Assembly (NCBI GenBank): GCA_002238825.1
Contig: MPNC01000014.1
Location: 18,175 to 82,174, forward strand
Source: SAR202 cluster bacterium bin87
Lineage (GTDB): Bacteria > Chloroflexota > Dehalococcoidia > Lucifugimonadales > UBA3495
Length of the DNA stretch: 64,000 bases
Direction: 5' to 3'
The notes under the pieces were generated by a model. The model was not told the DNA's origin, ran no database searches, and worked only from the letters and a program-made list of their open reading frames with translations. Position numbers and translations under genes: made by a program. Shown here one piece after another: positions 63,912 to 64,000 of the stretch. The first letter of the stretch is position 1; each line of letters begins with the position of its first letter.

Positions 63912-64000
63912 TACCGACGGGGATAAAGGACTGATCACGCCGTCCCCCTGAATGAAAGTTGCCCCGGCAAAAACCCAGGGGTGGGGATGTGAGGTGGCCG

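Overview
The window is bacterial, roughly 60% GC, with GTG/TTG starts and strong GGAGG ribosome sites. The organism is probably a member of the Chloroflexota (Dehalococcoidia/SAR202-like). This rests on the Thr-Pro rich lipoproteins, an LppX-like lipoprotein next to an RDD membrane protein, SDR oxidoreductases alternating with small genes, a single-chain sensor/response regulator and a YwrD-type gamma-glutamyltransferase. It is an inference from gene style; no rRNA or ribosomal protein is present to prove it.

Layout. 1-7.3 kb: surface and secreted proteins on the minus strand: an RDD protein running off the edge, an LppX/LprG-like lipoprotein, a membrane J-domain protein and a lipoprotein sharing a new C-terminal domain, and an FN3-like secreted protein split by an IS630 element that itself carries an IS5 element. 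7.4-30 kb: accessory territory with an odd tRNA, two complete IS21 elements with 4-bp target duplications, a secreted HNH nuclease, a pentapeptide-repeat protein next to a DNA methyltransferase-HNH fusion broken by a stop codon, a TIR-like (PF10137) effector, a HEPN-like protein, several small C5-methyltransferase-like genes lacking the catalytic Pro-Cys, two 66-nt tRNA-like sequences ending in CCA, and many long GC-rich hairpins. 30-35.5 kb: a solute-binding protein interrupted near its end by a second IS630, a DNA methyltransferase and a decayed IS1380. 35.5-44.5 kb: a cluster of serine recombinases, recombinase fragments and two copies of an undescribed small protein, arranged in two divergent arms that share an upstream motif and enclose IS21 and MITE debris. 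Its right end abuts a truncated voltage-gated channel gene.

44.5-64 kb is mostly ordinary chromosome: orotate phosphoribosyltransferase, a sensor/response-regulator chimera whose phospho-acceptor His is Gln, gamma-glutamyltransferase, a membrane-bound XRE protein, amidohydrolase, IspH, a lone HsdR-N nuclease domain, a Kv-like channel with an aberrant filter, two paralogous SDRs, a Uma2 nuclease, an MFS transporter, a TlpA-like lipoprotein, a CopD-like membrane protein and a Trm112-like protein. A 140-215 bp MITE/REP repeat links this part to the island (copies at 38.2, 51.1 and 62.4 kb and a half copy at 60.0 kb).

The best candidates for something undescribed are the recombinase/small-protein cassettes with their shared upstream palindrome, the paired tRNA-like sequences, the catalytically dead C5-methyltransferase-like family, and the J-domain/lipoprotein pair.
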